Positions 14,703-25,749 of a stretch of DNA of 64,000 nucleotides are shown piece after piece; position 1 is the stretch's first letter; each line of letters opens with the position of its first letter. Below the pieces are notes generated by a model, which was given only the letters and a program-made list of their open reading frames with translations, ran no database searches and had not been told where the DNA came from. The stretch covers positions 27,445,502 to 27,509,501 of the forward strand of contig NC_059477.1 of the NCBI RefSeq assembly GCF_018139145.2, given 5' to 3'. Origin of the DNA: Gymnogyps californianus. Taxonomy: Eukaryota > Chordata > Aves > Accipitriformes > Cathartidae. Position numbers and translations under genes: made by a program.

Positions 14703-15587
14703 GTATATGTTTTGCAGGCACGCTGCAGATGGAGGTGACAATGTGAGTCTGAACAGAAGAGTATCAAGTGAAGCTGGCAGATTCGGGTTTTGTTTTTGTT
14801 GTGGGTTTGGTTGTTTTGTTGGGTTTTTTTTTTTTCCTAGTGGCTACAACAACCTGTTAAAAGTTTTGTAATCTGAAGAGAGCAAACCCTTTTCTGGATG
14901 TCCAAGCTCCTCTGCCAAGACATGCTCGACTGTGAATATTCCAGCTACATGTTCCACATCATGCTGGTTAAGGATGTGCCAGTATTTTTATTATTCACCC
15001 CCTATGGACATTACAGAGCACCACATACATTAAAGTGTTCTTAAACTATGCTATTTACATGTGTGTGTATTACACACAGCCATACGGCCAAATAAATCAC
15101 ATCCACTGTAAAGGAATAAAGATAAAAAAATCAAGCAAAATACCCAGTGAAGTAACATAATTCTGAAATAAAGACCATAAAAGCAAAAAAAGCAGCATTA
15201 ACTCAGAAAATCATCTCTCAACCCATCACTGCAATGTTCTCCTCCCCACCCCCCAACTTCTTGTGAAAGCATAAGCCTGGAAGTCAGCGCCAGATTCCTT
15301 AAATCTAAATGCCCTTGGCTTCTTCTGGAGAGTATAAAATTAATTCCCTTGACACTCATATTCTGTAGTCAAGCAAGATTTCTCATCAACGTGTTCTCCA
15401 GACTCCCGGCTCTCCACAGCCCTTCGCAGCTGGGCAAAGGAGGGGGGACAGGAGTGGGGACAGGAGTGGGGACCACAGCAGCCGCAGCCTGGGTGCACGG
15501 AAGCAGCAGCTTGCAACGTGGCAAAGTTTTCCCTGCTGCTGGTTTTTCTTCACTCCCCTCTCTCCATCTCTCCCCCTCAAGCAGAGC

Positions 15588-15632
15588 AGCATGCGCAGGT
15601 ACCCGGAGCAGCGTGCGCAGGTACCCGGCTGC
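15588..15632. repeat. About 21-bp tandem duplication, two units
   Basis: Two adjacent copies of GCRTGCGCAGGTACCCGG with a GAGCA-type spacer differ at one position. Each contains a TGCGCA core, so the local CpG content is raised. It lies within IGFBP2 intron 1, about 1.4 kb from exon 1. Confidence 0.85.
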
Positions 15633-16229
15633 ACTCCCATCCTCCCAGGGAGCGAAGCCGAGAGGTACAGCCCGGTTCAGAGCACTTTTAAGTAAAGCCT
15701 CAACAAGAGGGAAGGGAGGGAATTCAAAGTCGTGATGCTGAACTAGTTACGCAAACAGGGTCAGAGCCCCAGTCGTAGCCAGGGGAGCAAAACCAGCAAG
15801 GAGGCAGAAGTCAAGGAGGGGTGATTTCAAAGGAGAAAGTGCTGGTTTCTACTCCCAGACCTGATTCGGCAATTTTCAACATCCCACGGAAAGGGAAAGA
15901 GCTTGCGGCCGATCGCAAGGGAGGCGTTAATAAAACTAAGCTCTGCTGTATCGGCATCCCCGGGAGCACTCCCTCCCACAGCAATCGCAGCAACAGGTCA
16001 GGAGCCTGTTGGCGTCCCCGTCCTCGGGGCTGTGCCCTCGGGGGACGCTCCTCTTGCCCCGGCACCCAGTGCTTGGACCAGGGTGGCCAGAGGGGGTCAG
16101 GACCCCCACGGGAGCCGGCAGCGGCCACCCCAGGTCCAAGGTGGGCTCTGCTGGGAAGGTAGCCATAGGGAACGGGCTCGACACGTAGCAGGGCCCCTGC
16201 AGTCCCTCAGCCACCCCCTTCCCACCAGG

Positions 16230-16740
16230 CAGCACATGGTCCTCCCACACCGCCTCTCCCCGTATCTTTGGGGCATCCGTCACCCTCCAGGGTGATTTTA
16301 CTCCCCCACCAAACCCAAATCTGAACCTCCACCTCCCTTCGCTCCCCGAAGGACTCCCCCTCCCCTCAGCTGCATCTCCCCAAACTTCACCTTTATCTGC
16401 CCCTGTGGGTTTTCTTCTCTAGAAGACCCCAACCTCCACGCTGCCCCCCGAGGAAGTCCCTACATTCCCCGCCGTTACACCCCACCCCTGGAGTTCCTGC
16501 CCCGTGCCAAGGAAACTCCTCTAACCCCCGGCGTAGCTGCACCCCCAAATACCCCATTTTCCCCACACCCCCAGGGATGCACTCACGCTCCTTCCCCCCT
16601 CTCCAGCGCCCCTCTCATTCCTGCTCCCTTTGTCCCTCCCCGGACTCTCTCTCTCCCCTCTCCCGCAGGGATCCCCCTTCCCCGCCCTCCCGAAGGGTCC
16701 CTCTGCCCCGGGAGGACCCCCTTTAGGCCACCCTTTAGGA
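16230..16740. other. C-rich/G-poor stretch (G-rich on the IGFBP2 sense strand)
   Basis: On the plus strand this interval is dominated by CCC and CCT runs and is very poor in G. The pre-mRNA-sense (minus) strand of early IGFBP2 intron 1 is therefore strongly G-rich, with many GGG and GGGG runs. That composition immediately downstream of a CpG-island promoter is known to favour R-loops and G-quadruplexes. No protein-coding evidence is present. Confidence 0.7.
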
Positions 16741-16998
16741 TCCCTTTGTCCCCTGGACGTGCCGGTGCCCCGCTGCCCCGTCGCTGCCCCCTGCGCTCGG
16801 TCGCGGGTGCGCGGCGCCCAGTGCCCCACGCCCGGTGCGCAGTGCGCCCAGTGTCCCCGGTGTCCGGTCCCTGGCAGGCAGCGCGCCCCGCAGGGCGCTC
16901 GATGCCCCGTCCTCGGTGCGCGGCTCTCCGTGCGCCGCGCCTGACGCGCGGTCCCGGCTGCCGGCTGCGCGGGGTGCGCGGTGCCGGGCGCTGCTCAC

Positions 16999-17401
16999 CT
17001 GCGGGGCGCTCGGCGCTGGCGCCGTACTCGGCCGTGTCGCGGCGGCGGGCGCAGGTGCCCTGCCCCTGCACCAGGGCTTGGAGGGGCAGCTCGGCGCCGG
17101 GGTCGGGGTAGCAGCGCAAGCCGGCGGCGCAGCGCGGCGTGTAGACGCCGCACGCCTCGGCCTCCAGGCGGGCGCACACCGGGCAGCAGCCGCAGCCCGG
17201 CTCCCGCACCAGCTCGGGGCAGGGCGGGCGGGCGGCCGGGGGGCAGGCGGCCAGGCGCTCCGCCGTGCAGGGCGGGCAGCGGAACAGCACCTCGGGCAGC
17301 GCCGGCCCCGCCAGCGCCAGCGCCGCCGCCGCCGCCGCCACCAGCAGCCGCGGCCAGGCGGCCCGCGCCGCGCCGCCGCGACCGACCCCGCCGAGCGCCA
17401 T
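16999..17401 (-). CDS. IGFBP2: IGFBP2 exon 1: signal peptide and N-terminal IGF-binding domain
   Basis: This is the first coding exon of insulin-like growth factor binding protein 2, a secreted protein that binds IGF-I and IGF-II and controls their access to receptors. It has 134 full codons plus one base. Residues 1 to about 36 form an Ala/Leu-rich signal peptide; the mature chain probably starts at EVLFRCPPC, as in other IGFBP2 proteins. Twelve cysteines follow (42, 45, 53, 61, 70, 72, 73, 76, 84, 91, 97, 117), including the family motif GCGCCPVC at 69-76. The ATG (17,399-17,401) has an ideal CCGCCATGG context and no other ATG lies between it and 17,640. The exon ends ...CCGCAG with donor GTGAGC, phase 1. 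The thyroglobulin-type domain lies in exons outside the window. Orientation and neighbours fit the conserved SMARCAL1-RPL37A-IGFBP2 block. Confidence 0.96.
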
Positions 17402-17454
17402 GGCGGGACTGACGGGCGGCGGGGCCGGCAGGTGGACACGCCGCTCGGCCCCCC

Positions 17455-17585
17455 GGCGGCGCGGCGCGGCGCGGCGCGGCACGGCGCGGAGAGGAGCGGA
17501 GCCGAGCGGCGCGGCACGGCACGGCACGGCACGGCGCGGCGCGGCGCGGCGCGGCTCGGCGCGGCGCGGAGCGGAGCGGGGACGG
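17455..17585. repeat. GC-only pentanucleotide array in the IGFBP2 5' leader
   Basis: About 25 imperfect units of the form GGCGC or GGCAC (plus strand) lie 55-185 bases upstream of the start codon, interrupted by GGAGA, GGAGC and GGCTC variants. On the mRNA-sense strand this reads as GCGCC/GTGCC units. It probably falls in the 5' untranslated region or core promoter. Perfect pure runs (GGCAC x4 near 17,514-17,533; GGCGC x4-5 next to it) suggest length instability. Confidence 0.9.
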
Positions 17586-17639
17586 GCGCGCCGCGGCGCC
17601 GCCGGGTCCTAGAGCCGCCCCCGCGCCCGCCCCCCCGCG

Positions 17640-18012
17640 GGGGTCGGGGCTGCCCCGGAGGGGAGAGGGGGGCTACCCCAAAGGAGAGAGGGGATCAGAC
17701 CCAGAGGGGTCGGGGGCTGCCGCACAGGAGGTTGGGGGTGCCCCAAAGAGGAAACGGGGGGGGGGTCTGACCAACACGGGGCGAGGGCGTGCTGCAATGG
17801 GAGTAAGGCTCTGCCCCACGGGGGATGGGGATCTGCCTCGCAAGGAGGCCGGGGTCTGCCCCGCTGGGTAGAGCGGGGCCAAACCCAGAGGGAATCGAGG
17901 CCTGCCCCACAGTGGGGATTGGGGCCTGCCCCACAGAGACACCAAGTACAGGGAGGGATGGAGATCCTACCCCACAAGAGGGTTGGGGTCCTGCCCCACA
18001 GGGACACCCAGT
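17640..18012. repeat. Degenerate G-rich minisatellite upstream of IGFBP2
   Basis: A motif close to GGGGTCTGCCCCACAGGG recurs at roughly 24-38-base intervals (for example near 17,707, 17,804, 17,850, 17,897, 17,923 and 17,985). Units are diverged and spacing is irregular. The array starts immediately upstream of the GC boxes of the IGFBP2 promoter. Long open frames on the minus strand here (up to 271 codons) are products of the repeat, not genes. Confidence 0.8.
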
Positions 18013-19238
18013 GCTGGGCAGGGAACTGGGTGATCTCCACACCCCCACAGAGAGCCGAGAGGGGGGCTGGCGGGCAGGTGGGGGGGGCCTGCTCTCACCC
18101 TGCTGCCCCAGAAGTGCCAGGCCAGGCACGAGCAGCCACGTTTCAGGCCAGGTCCCGCCATGGGGACGGGGAGGCAAAACCTGGGCTCGGGGACAGTCCT
18201 GCCATCCAGCCCCCCACCAAACGCTGGGCCTGGGAGCCGCCCTGCCTCCATGGGAGCAGGACCCTGAGGTCGGGTGAGCCCCCTTGGAGACACAGGGCTC
18301 CATGCCCGTAGGGCTGCCCGCATCTCCAGCCTGGCTCCCCACAGGGCATTTACACCCCCAGACCAAAGCCATGTGCAGCAGGCTCAGGGCCTCCCCTGCG
18401 GCACTGCCTCGCGAGGGTGCCCAAAAGCCGGGATTCAACTGGGGGTGCAGAGGCAGAGCTCTCCGGGCTTTGGGGTTTTGGTGTGAAATGCCCATTTCAA
18501 ACCCTATCACACCCCTATCCCTGCTGCCCGACTGTCACAGGCTACTCAGAGGATTTTAATTACAAGGGGTATTACGCAGAGGTGATTTTTTTTCACTAAT
18601 AAAAAATAATAACAACAAAGCCAAGGGAATGCAACCAAGCTAATGAAGCTGGAAAACTCAGTTAATATCGTTGTGGGGTTGTATGGTTAAAGTCAGGCAC
18701 TGAGGCAGCCTGAGTTCCCTCAGCCACGGGAATGTCAGCTTTGGGGCACTTAATGTTTGCTGCTGTAGTTTTTTGTTGTTTTGGTTTTGGTTTTTTCAAA
18801 TTAAGAAAAAAGCAAAAGGCTGCTGTTGATGACTTGTGCAGCACAACTTTCGGCATAGGATTACTCATGGCCCTGGAGTTATACAACAACATGTTTGTTT
18901 GTGGGATCGACGAGTGCAGGGTGGGACAATAGTCTGCAGTGTTCAGCACGCTCCGTGAAATCCCTGTGATACATCCTGGGACCAAGCACGCGGTCCCGTC
19001 CTGGTCCCTGGGTCTTCCCAAGCGATAACTCAGGTTTTACAAGAGCTTAATCAAGCATGGTCCCTTTCTCTGGCTGCCCATCACGCTGCGGATACCTCAT
19101 TGTGGAGGAGCTGCCCATTTGCTTTACTTTTTAAAATGTACCATTGCTTCTTTGCACCTCTGGCTCAAGCTGGGCGGTGATTTTAACCATCCCCATTTCA
19201 CTTCTGGAGGAATCCAGTGAGTTTTGGGGTCCCTGTGG

Positions 19239-19275
19239 CAGCAGCACTCATTGCTGTTTGCAGCACTCATTGCTC
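19239..19275. repeat. 19-bp tandem duplication
   Basis: GCAGCACTCATTGCT occurs twice with a four-base spacer. It is a short local duplication in intergenic DNA. Confidence 0.85.
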
Positions 19276-20188
19276 TGGGTGTAGGGGACTCCGAAACTCC
19301 AAGTCAACGAAAATATTCCCCTGAAATTAGAAGCAAATAATGAAGATATTTTTATTCCACTTCACATTACAAAATCCCTTTTTGTATTACAGAACCCGAA
19401 TTTTAGCCTGAGTGACTCAAGGAAGTCTCTTCAAGAAGACAAAAAAAAAAATATAGAAAAAAGCCCAGCACAGATTTTGCATTCGTTACTCCCACAAATC
19501 GCAAAGTGGGAAAACGGGATGCACAGCCCTGCACACAAGCAGCCCCTCAAAAGCCTCCCTTTAAAACAGATTTGCCAGCAGATGTTCAATAGAAAATGGA
19601 GCGAATTATTTTCACCGCACACTCACGACTTCTCAGGGATGGGGGGAAGGAGGCTCTCAGTACCTTTTTTATGATCTGCCGTTGACTTCACTAATGACTC
19701 ACATTTGGTTCCAATGAGATATTTTCATATGACTAATGAATCTATATTTGGAGGCGTAAGAGGGTTTGGCTAATTATCTGTTGCAGTCAGTTAAATATTC
19801 CAAGTATTCAAAGTAGGTTTTCTTCCAGTGGCAAATGTTATGCCCCCACGGTCTGTCTTCTCCTGGTGCTTTAAAAGCAGGCCAGTACTTTGACTCGTAC
19901 CAAGCTGACATCTGGGTTTCTGCATGTGTAAGCAAAAGAGATGGCCTGAACTTAATTATACAGCGAACCAATCCTGCATTTTTTAGGTGGCCAACAGGTC
20001 ATTCCCCAAGGGACGATTTAAACCCGATTTTTCAACACGCGCTTGATGCTTGCAGTGGCCTGTTTTGCTGGGGGCATTTACTGGGGTGCCATTAATAACT
20101 CCTGGCAGGGGCAAATTCCTTATGAGCACCGTTGTGTAGGCTGCTTGTGCACAAATCATTTTTCCACAGGGAGGGCTCGAAATCTGAT

Positions 20189-20227
20189 GAGAGAAGGGAA
20201 GGGAGAGAGGAGGGGGAGGGAAGGGGC
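20189..20227 (+). repeat. G-rich homopurine tract
   Basis: Almost uninterrupted purines with several GGG and GGGGG runs. It could form a G-quadruplex or triplex, but nothing shows function. Confidence 0.75.
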
Positions 20228-21082
20228 TCCGTCGGCTCAGCTGCCTGAATTGCAGGAGGACATTAAACATAATGATCCTGGAGGGAAAGAAACCGTACGC
20301 AGCTCAGATGTGGGAACGAGCCAGGATTTCCTGTTCATATGCCTCTTTAGTAGGTGCTCAGGCTGTTCTCCTTCTTTTATCGCCGTCATTTTCTTTGTCC
20401 GCCACCGAAGCAATAACGCCAGTGCAGATACAATGGATCAGATGTTCCCCCTGCCCCTGCTGCTGCAGCCCTCAGCCGGGAGACCTCTCTGTGCCGCTCT
20501 CCAAATCCAGCAGAACAATAAAGAAGATTTTACAGCTGTTGTGGGGATGGGGGGAGGCGGGGAGGCAGAGGGAGAACAGCTTGAGTGCCCGTGGCCAGCT
20601 ATAATTTCTCCAGTGGGTCTTTGCTGACAGTTTTAGGATTAACAAGTGAGCTCTGTTCCCAGGCATTTACCCCTCTGGATAAGCTGGCCTGTTTGTTCTC
20701 AAGGGTTTATTTTACCCTACAAAATATGGCATTGCCAAACAGATGTAGGCTTGTTCCTAGAAAGGCAAGTTATAGCTGAAGCTGCATCTCACAGAGGCTT
20801 TAGCCCTTGGAATTGTTTGGAAATGCTACAGTATTCCTCCGACCCTTTTCAGGGCAGTTTTTTCCCACAGACGTGCTGGTCGATTCTTTTATGGCTCTGT
20901 CCTTTGTCAAGGATGAATTAGGAAAAATAAACTCGCAAACAAAAAGTGGAGGCCCGGCACAGAGATCCTCTTGCTCCCAATGATTAAGAAGTATTTTACT
21001 GCTCTGGGTGTGGGGGGGGAGAAAACAATGTGTCCTGCATTTTTCTTGCCCTTGTTTTTAGCTCAGTGGGTAATGGGGGAGC

Positions 21083-21109
21083 GGGGGGGGGGGGGGAGAA
21101 AAAAAAAAA
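21083..21109. repeat. poly(G)14 followed by poly(A)
   Basis: Fourteen G are followed by a short GA step and a run of about 11 A. This is simple sequence; its lengths are prone to sequencing error. Confidence 0.95.
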
Positions 21110-23066
21110 GAGGAAAGAAGAATAAAACAGTCTTCTTATTTTTAAAGGCCTCCTTTTCAATAGACTGACACAAAGTGCTTTACGGCGAGTGCTGGAGAAA
21201 GCCTCCCATGTCCCAGAGCTGGCATGGTGAGGGGCAGGTGATGAGGAAGGGAAGGCTGCGAGGAGGAAGGTTGCGAGGATGCATGCTGGGCTTGATGTGA
21301 GTATTTGGTGGCCAGCATCTTGCTTTCTCCCTGGAGATTCGGCAAACTTCGGCCATGAGTAAAGGTTTGCCGAGGGGCTGGGACCTGGGAGTTGCCACCG
21401 ACTCACAGCGAAGCGCATCAGGGGTCTGCCCTCCCTCGCCCCCGTCCCTCCCCGGGGGGTGGCAGGGGGACATGCCCAAGGTCAGGGTGAGTCAGTAGTG
21501 GGGGCAGAAGGACCTCTGCCCCGATCCCTGTCCTCTGTAGGGGGGACCCCGGCTCCCCCTCAAAAGGAACAAAATAGCCTTAAAATCCAGTTGTGGAGGT
21601 GCCAAGTCTCTTCACGAGACATGTGTGCGTTCATGGTCTCGGGTGATGCCCTGCCATTGCCAGCCAGCATGTTTTTCCCTTCAGCAGCAGGTCAAGCATG
21701 CTGCCAGAGCTTTGGGGGCTGGATCCCCCCCTCGCACACTCTTGGAGGGAAATCCCACCTCACCTACAAACCCAGCTCCCCTTCCCTACGCTAGCATTTG
21801 GGAAATGGCTGCCTGTCCCCCCCGCCACGGTCCCTAGGACTGTAGGTCCCTGACACTCCAGCCCCACACCACCTTGCCCCCCGGCCACAGGAGCAGGGAG
21901 GGTGAAACTTAACCTGCCTCCAGACACCCCAGTTCAGGACCTTTGCCCACCGAATCAGAGTGGTGGGAGTGAGCTGAGCAGGGCACTGCAGGGAGGAGGG
22001 AGGCACTGTGAGATCCAGCCTGCTCACAGTGCTAGCTGCTCCCCAAGGCAATCACGCTGAAAACGGCAAGCTTTCAAGGAAATAAAAGAATAGCCCAGAA
22101 ATAAGTTGCCAGCATCACCTCGTCTTCCTCCTCAGGGTTAGGTGCCCAGAGGTTTGCTGCAAACCTTACCTGTGCTGCCAGAGCATGCAGGAGGGAGCAA
22201 AGGTTCAAGTGGTGCACGACCGGATTTTGCCCACCCACCAGGCTCGGTCAGCAGAAGTGGTTGAACATGGAAGTGGGAATGGTTCTCATCTGAAATGAAG
22301 CTCATGTTGTCTCACTTGGAGGAATGAGCGGGCTCTGAGCACTCCCCCTGCTCCCGCACAAGGCAGGGACAGAGCTGCACCACCTGGGTTGTTGCACGTC
22401 TCCCCAGCACACCCTCTGCCTGTCCCTGCCCTCCAGCCTTTGCTCCTGGTGGTGACTCGCTTTTGTTTGCCCTGCGGTTACACCTTCCCCCCCACCAAAA
22501 CTCATCCAGCATGTTTCATGCTTCCCGCAGCACTTGCTCTCCGGATCTCGGTTGGCTCTGGTGTGAGGAGCATGGGTACCCCACAAGCTCCTGTGGCTCT
22601 GATCCACACCCTTAGCTCTGCTTCTCCACAGGTCACACTCAGAGGTAGGTCTGAACCTGCCTGATGCCCCAGGCCCCCCTCTCCATCCTCAAATTGTTTT
22701 CCCCAGGTGCATCAGCCTGGCCAGAGTTCAGATGTCAGCAGAAGGGTCAATTATAGGCCACTTTCTTTACATTTACCCTATCTGAGATGTTTTTAGAGCA
22801 GCCCTAAACACATTATCTATGAGCCTGATCCAGTAATTACAAATGCTTTGGAGCGGTCCAGGCTAGTTTGTTTAGGTTTCTCCAGCACTGATTAGAGATT
22901 AGCAGAGATAAAACCACCTATTAGCTGGAAGGCATAAAGCAGTGGTGGTTTTCAGGCTCAGGGGCCAGGTGCTTCATACCCGCCCGTCTCCCAGGCACTG
23001 CTGCTCTCCAGCAAGGGTGCAGTGGAGGGAGGCAGGGTGCTGTGAGTTTGTCTGGTCTGCAGTTGC

Positions 23067-23115
23067 CATACATAGCAGAGGCTTATAGATGCCATACATA
23101 GCAGAGGCTGATGGA
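23067..23115. repeat. 27-bp tandem duplication
   Basis: GCCATACATAGCAGAGGCT occurs twice, 27 bases apart, with a short partly conserved tail (TATAGAT / GATGGAT). Confidence 0.85.
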
Positions 23116-25092
23116 TTTGGACACCCTGGTAGCCAAACTCCTTGCTCATCCCTAAGCATCCCTCAAAGATGCCTTCATCAGTCTCAGGTGTACAAAGCAG
23201 TTTGAAACCAAGCAGCTGACCAGGAGGAGGTGATGCAAAAAGGGCTCAATATTGACCTAGGCTGGTCATGCACAGTAACTCGGCTTATAGGGATGATAAA
23301 ACAAGAGCAGAGAGGATTTGTGTGGAGATTGTCCTTGACTTCAGCAGGTACCAGGGTTAATTGCTGTTGGAAGAGGACCTGGTGAAGATGAAGATGTAGC
23401 CGAGGGAGGGGAAGGAAGAGCCTTTATCTCAGTCCAAGGTAGCAGCACATCTTTGCAGAGATAGTCCTACTTTAAACAAATCTCTGTTTGAAGCGTGCCT
23501 TGGGTGGCTAAAGGACCTGGTACTACCCACAGCTTCTGTATTACAGTTTCCCAGTTGCAGTCCTCAGGATATCAGCAGAAGGTGACCTCTTTGCAAAGAC
23601 CCTAAAACTTCAGCACCTTTTCAGACATCACAAAATCCCAGCCCTAACCTATAGGGAACGGGGATTAATACTCTCTGCGTTTGGTGGCTAAGAGCCCTAG
23701 CTTCTTACCTGAGGACCTGCTCCTCTGGCCTCAGAGACCTTCCCTCTCCAGGGCACTCAACCCTGATTTCCCTTCAGTGGTAGAAGTGCTCCCACAAACT
23801 CACAGGCCTGGGTGTAAGAGCCACCACATTGCTTACACCTACTGAGTCTTCCAGTGTGCTCCTTGGTTTCCATGGGGATTTACATCCCCAGATAAAAGTT
23901 AGATTCAAAATCCCTTTGTTTCAGTAAGTACAGATGCTATAGGGTCTGGCTCCATGACGAGGGCTGGAACAGCCTCCCAGCCCCATGACACAGTGGGAGT
24001 AGGAAACAGGCAGGATCCCCCTGACAAATATGAGAACCCAAAGATCCCTTTGACATTTACATTGACAGGCTTTCCCTCGGTGTTTGGTACCCCTTGAGCA
24101 GGGCAGCGGGATGAAAGCATTTCAAAGCACACATAGATGCTTAAGAATTTTATTAGCAGCATCAGCCAACATTTCCACTTGCTTTGTATTTGCTGTTGGA
24201 AAAGTAATAACAGCTTTGGAGAACCTACTCAGGAGAGAAAACAGCTCTTTCCTAGGCACCACGCTGGGATACTGCTTTGAGTAACAACATTGCATGCAGG
24301 AATGCAGTGGAAAGGGGCTGCAGCCCCAGGAGGAGCAGGGATTGCTTACACGAGCCCACGGAAAGTGCTTGGATGGAACAGGATGAAGGAAAGGAAAGTG
24401 TGGTGTGACTACATATCAGGAAAAGACTCCAGCTGCTGGTCTCTAGCTGCCTATGTCAAAGCCTCCTCGGGAAGTAACTTTATTCGTCTCCTCGGACAAA
24501 TAAAAGAAGTACTGGAAAAAATACAGGGAAGAGTCTTGAGTTGGCTGGGGACAAGACAGACCATTCAGATCTTAACCCAGAGCACGGAGCTCTCCTAAGG
24601 CAAGAGAAGGATTTGAAGGTGCACTGATATTTACCTCTAACACAAAGGAAACCCCAGGCCCCTGCAATCTCCTGGCTGTTGAACAGGAGCTACTCCAGGA
24701 CCAGGGAGCACGCAGGGCTGTGCTGTCTTTGACCCCCTACCAACTCCTAAAACAAGAATTTCCCCAGTCCCGTTTCCCTGGTCCTGTGTCTGCACCTCTC
24801 TTGGGTCTGACTCATTTTTGGAGACGTGGCAGAGGGAGATGGAGCCAAGAGCTGAGGGGACAGAGCATCTTGCAGAAACAGGTCCTCATCCCACAGCTCC
24901 GCTGGCCTCAGACAAGCTCTGTCCCACCTCTGTCCCTGCTCAGTGGTAAAGGCAGAGACCACTCATAGGGCATCCTGGGGCAACACCAACTCTGCCTTTC
25001 TGCCTCCAGACAAAACCCCTTGCCCTCCTCAGCAACAGCACAGGAGAGAGCCTGAGGAACCAACCCTGTATAAAAGTGTCCCTGTATAAAAA

Positions 25093-25112
25093 TGTAGCTG
25101 CTAGCAGCTACA
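25093..25112. repeat. Perfect 20-bp palindrome
   Basis: TGTAGCTGCTAGCAGCTACA equals its own reverse complement over all 20 bases. It contains two AGCTGC/GCAGCT half-sites around a CTAG centre. Two copies of CCTGTATAAAA lie just upstream. No gene is adjacent. Confidence 0.95.
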
Positions 25113-25749
25113 GGTGAACATCTCTGGTGAGCATCACGGCCATTCAACCAATAATGGTACTTAACCAAGAAGCCAGCAGAAAAACACAGGGCCTCAACTC
25201 AGAATATTTAATCATATGCTTTAAAGCATGCTACCTGTCAAGGCAGGTGTGGGAGGGGGTGATCTGGATGATCTCACTCCAAGGTAACGCGATGAGCCCT
25301 CCTGCACTGTTGCAGCCCTGCTGAGACAGCAAGGCAGCCTGCCGGGTGGGTTTCCTCTTGCAGGACACTTCCACGGCAGTGAGTCTTTCCATTTCTTCAG
25401 TATGTTTATATGTGCCAGCCTGTGAACACAAGCAGTGACATGCAGCCCACAAGGCAAGACCTCTTCCGCAACCTTCTGCCCAAGCATCACTGCTCATTTC
25501 TGACTTGCCCCTCTGGACCCTCACTGATTCCTGTTACACAGAATGAGCTGGACTAACAAGCTCTCCCCTTCCTTGCTGACATGAACACTCTGCCAAAGAA
25601 AATACATGACAAAAGTAACAAGGATGGGCCACCACTGCCCAAGGCTGTATATTCCTTCCATCCCAAGAAAAGGTCCCCTGGTGACCCCACAAACCAATAC
25701 CTCCTGGAGCCTCCCACCACAAGAAAACAGATGCCATGCAAAGCAGAGG

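Larger units (their letters stand above)
1..16998 (-). other. IGFBP2: IGFBP2 intron 1 (partial, left end outside window)
   Basis: Everything left of the exon 1 splice donor belongs to the first intron of IGFBP2. No stretch on the minus strand encodes the exon 2-4 material of the family (the thyroglobulin type-1 domain with its CWCV core), so the intron is longer than 16.9 kb. That fits the long first intron known for this gene. The content is mostly unique sequence: homopolymer runs, a CR1-like scrap near 5.2 kb, a MIR-like relic near 13.8 kb, short tandem duplications near 14.7 and 15.6 kb, and a C-rich, G-poor (plus strand) stretch from about 16.2 kb to the exon. Open frames of up to 188 codons occur on both strands but show no family resemblance and no codon structure. 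Confidence 0.85.
16740..17660. promoter_or_regulatory. CpG island over IGFBP2 exon 1 and promoter
   Basis: CpG dinucleotides occur every few bases throughout, in clear contrast with the flanks. The island spans the 5' leader, all of coding exon 1 and the first bases of intron 1. No TATA box is visible upstream of the start codon. GC boxes at about 17,615-17,636 (CCGCCCCC and CGCCCGCCCCCC on the plus strand) are good Sp1-type sites, in keeping with the TATA-less, Sp1-driven IGFBP2 promoters known in mammals. The exact transcription start cannot be read; about 17,500-17,600 is likely. Confidence 0.85.
18013..25749. other. Intergenic, no gene seen
   Basis: The first few hundred bases are GC-rich and grade out of the IGFBP2 upstream region; the remainder is moderate in GC. 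I see no exon, RNA gene or recent transposon. Contents include a purine tract (20,189-20,227), a poly(G)/poly(A) junction (21,083-21,109), a 27-bp tandem duplication (23,067-23,115) and AT-rich stretches near 18.55, 19.7, 20.1 and 22.8 kb that read like conserved noncoding DNA. That last point cannot be shown from one genome. Confidence 0.6.

Noticed and set aside
17402..17527. N-terminal extension of IGFBP2 upstream of the chosen ATG
   Set aside because: The frame is open only because the pentanucleotide repeat lacks stops. There is no ATG in this stretch, and the chosen ATG has an ideal context followed by a proper signal peptide.
17695..18510. 271-codon minus-strand open frame upstream of IGFBP2
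   Set aside because: It runs through the degenerate minisatellite and GC-rich DNA. Overlapping frames are also open and no domain is recognisable.
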